From the NCBI GenBank assembly GCA_012962365.1, contig DTXR01000111.1:1-7401 (forward strand): a stretch of DNA of 7,401 bases. Direction: 5' to 3'. The notes beneath the pieces were generated by a model. The model was not told where the DNA came from, did not search any database, and saw only the letters and a program-made list of their open reading frames with translations. The position numbers and the translations under genes were made by a program. Of the stretch, positions 6,138 to 7,401 are shown piece by piece; positions within the stretch are counted from its first letter, which is position 1; the number at the start of each line of letters is the position of its first letter. The stretch is from Chromatiaceae bacterium. GTDB lineage: Bacteria; Pseudomonadota; Gammaproteobacteria; Chromatiales; Chromatiaceae.

Positions 6138-6456
6138 CGCTGATCACTGTGGCAGGTGAAAGGTGCATACTTCCCTGTGTATCCAGAAAAACACGCCCGG
6201 TTCAACAAATATATCGTCACACCCCGTTCTTTCTTTAATAACAATGGTTTGTGGTGATTCGCCAGTAGACGAATGCTTGTGCTGCATAGGATTTGTCAGC
6301 CTGTTTGGGGGTTGCAGAAAGCGCCGCTCAATGGTTGGACAGAGTCAATAACTTTTCTCTAAAATCTTATCAATCCAATGAAATATAAAGAAAAATTTTC
6401 TTATTTCCTGGTTCTGGTTGGCAACGCTTATATCCGGAAAGAATGTGGTTGATTGC

Positions 6457-7401
6457 TCAAGGCCGTGAAAATTTCTTTTTGTTTTGTGATATGGACAACG
6501 TCTGCTTGCTGTCGGCACCCGGGACTTCGCGCACCAGACGCGGTAACAGGTAGCCTGAAAGTTTTTTCTCCATGCCCTGGTGCAGTCTCAGGGCGGATTG
6601 ATCATCCACGGCGAAATGCGCCGCACCCTGAACCGGATCGAGTTGATGCAGGTAGTAGGGCAGAACCCCCATATCGTACAGAGACTCACACAGGGAAACC
6701 TGGGTTTGAATGTCATCGTTGACGTGCTTGAGAAGCACGGACTGATTGAGCAGCGTAACCCGCGAATGACGTAAAGGCGAGAGCGCCTGCTCCAGAACCG
6801 GGGTCAGCTCCCTGGGATGGTTGGCGTGAATGACCATGCTGCAGGCAAGAGACGTGTTTCCCAGCAGGTCGATGAGCCGGGCATCTATCCTGGCGGGCAG
6901 AACAACGGGAAGACGGGTGTGAATACGCAGTCGCTGGATATGCGGTATTTGCTCCAACGCCTCGATCAGTGTCGCCAGGCGATCATTACCCAACATCAAA
7001 GGATCGCCGCCACTGAGAATGATTTCGTGGATGCTGGCATCCCGTCCCAGCTGGCTCAGGGCTGGCTGCCACTGATTTTTCAGAGCCTGGTGTTCTGCAT
7101 ACGGAAAATGACGCCGAAAACAATAGCGGCAGTTGATGGCGCAGGCACCCGTGGTGATGAGCAGTACACGGCCATGATACTTGTGCAGGATGCCGTTGCC
7201 TTCATGGGCAGCCTGATCTTCCAGGGGGTCGGTGGTATAGCCTGGCGTCTGCCGCAGCTCGGCAATGGAGGGCAAAACCTGCAGCAACAGGGGGTCATGA
7301 ATGCAGCCTTTTTGCATCAGTGCCGCGAAATAGCGGGGTACGCGAAATCCGAACACCTTTGCCGCCGTCTCCATCTCCGGCCTGAAATGTCCGGGCAACT
7401 C
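6457..7401 (-). CDS. epmB: EF-P beta-lysylation protein EpmB (lysine 2,3-aminomutase), N-terminus outside window
   Basis: A radical SAM, PLP-dependent aminomutase that converts (S)-alpha-lysine to (R)-beta-lysine, which EpmA attaches to a conserved lysine of elongation factor P to relieve ribosome stalling at polyproline. The 314 codons in the window align closely with recalled E. coli EpmB (342 residues); roughly 40-45 N-terminal residues are missing at the right edge. The radical SAM motif C-A-I-N-C-R-Y-C (CxxxCxxC) sits at window residues 87-94, followed by RRHFPYAEHQ. The S-G-G-D-P-L SAM-binding segment, the LLNQSVLL-x-x-VND block, PYYLH-x-LD-x-VQGAAHF and the C-terminal Ser-Lys (Lys299), the expected PLP lysine, are all present, so the enzyme should be active. 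It ends in a short basic tail (NKKKFSRP). The first TTG at 7398 is only a window-edge artefact, as the frame continues. efp is often found beside epmB and may lie just past the right edge. No functional link to the downstream pilus genes is evident. Confidence 0.96.
   Translation of the reverse strand, partial: ELPGHFRPEMETAAKVFGFRVPRYFAALMQKGCIHDPLLLQVLPSIAELRQTPGYTTDPLEDQAAHEGNGILHKYHGRVLLITTGACAINCRYCFRRHFPYAEHQALKNQWQPALSQLGRDASIHEIILSGGDPLMLGNDRLATLIEALEQIPHIQRLRIHTRLPVVLPARIDARLIDLLGNTSLACSMVIHANHPRELTPVLEQALSPLRHSRVTLLNQSVLLKHVNDDIQTQVSLCESLYDMGVLPYYLHQLDPVQGAAHFAVDDQSALRLHQGMEKKLSGYLLPRLVREVPGADSKQTLSISQNKKKFSRP

Larger units (their letters stand above)
5950..6456. other. Long intergenic region with promoter and structured leader
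   Basis: These 507 bases lie between the epmB stop and the PilZ-like gene. Reading frames here are short and without recognisable domains. The part next to epmB (about 6345-6410) is very AT-rich and includes a near-palindrome AAGAAAA-A-TTTTCTT (6388-6402). Two similar 12-mers, at 6192-6203 and 6218-6229, match at 10 of 12 positions. A probable promoter for the downstream operon lies at 6109-6137. I see no good GC-rich terminator for epmB and no recognised riboswitch. Confidence 0.6.

Noticed and set aside
6103..6160. Sigma-54 promoter suggested by TGGCAG and a downstream GTGC on the plus strand
   Set aside because: The spacing between the GG and GC dinucleotides is 12 rather than the required 10, and no plus-strand gene follows.
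5950..6168. N-terminal extension of the PilZ-like protein by 73 residues from an upstream ATG
   Set aside because: The segment overlaps the probable TATAAT promoter, is AT-rich, looks unlike the rest of the protein, and has no good ribosome site. ATG 5949 is preferred.
6163..6351. Small Cys-containing plus-strand frame in the intergenic region
   Set aside because: It is 62 codons with no ribosome site, no recognised motif and composition like random frame. It overlaps the upstream part of a promoter region for the other strand.
6388..6402. AAGAAAA-A-TTTTCTT near-palindrome as an epmB terminator
   Set aside because: It has a one-base loop, which cannot form a terminator hairpin, and no GC-rich stem. 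It is more likely just AT-rich sequence or a bending/protein-binding tract.

Overview
The window looks like chromosomal DNA of a gammaproteobacterium. The order cannot be fixed from this sequence. The evidence is a FimX-type type IV pilus regulator that aligns end to end with what I recall of the Pseudomonas aeruginosa protein, and an EpmB enzyme of the EF-P modification pathway close to the E. coli protein. There are five protein genes, two of them cut by the window edges. I see no rRNA, tRNA, CRISPR array, insertion sequence or phage gene.

Left block, plus strand (1-1916): the C-terminal part of a ParA/MinD-type ATPase (1-383), then, after a gap of about 98 bases with a plausible sigma-70 promoter, a 167-residue single-pass membrane protein with an unusually methionine-rich coiled coil (482-985). 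One base later comes a cytosolic 5'-nucleotidase of the NT5C1 family (987-1916). The last two genes are almost certainly co-transcribed. The role of the membrane protein is unknown. A ParA ATPase next to a membrane-anchored coiled-coil protein suggests a positioning or anchoring pair, but this is inference.

Right block, minus strand (1945-7401), listed in order of transcription: epmB (7401-6457, 5' end outside the window), a 507-base gap containing a probable promoter and a structured leader, a 623-residue PilZ-like protein (5949-4078), and fimX 30 bases further on (4047-1945). The last two form a likely two-gene operon. Both are relatives of cyclic-di-GMP signalling proteins in which canonical residues are missing. 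FimX has lost its phosphoacceptor, its cyclase motif and its phosphodiesterase metal-site residues. The PilZ-like protein has the N-x-S-x-x-G motif but no obvious RxxxR motif. A reasonable reading is a cyclic-di-GMP effector module acting on type IV pili. The two blocks converge at 1917-1944 with only 28 bases between stop codons and no clear intrinsic terminator.

The points that most deserve a second look are the Met-core coiled-coil protein between ParA and the nucleotidase, and the pairing of a large non-canonical PilZ-like protein with a fully degenerate FimX.
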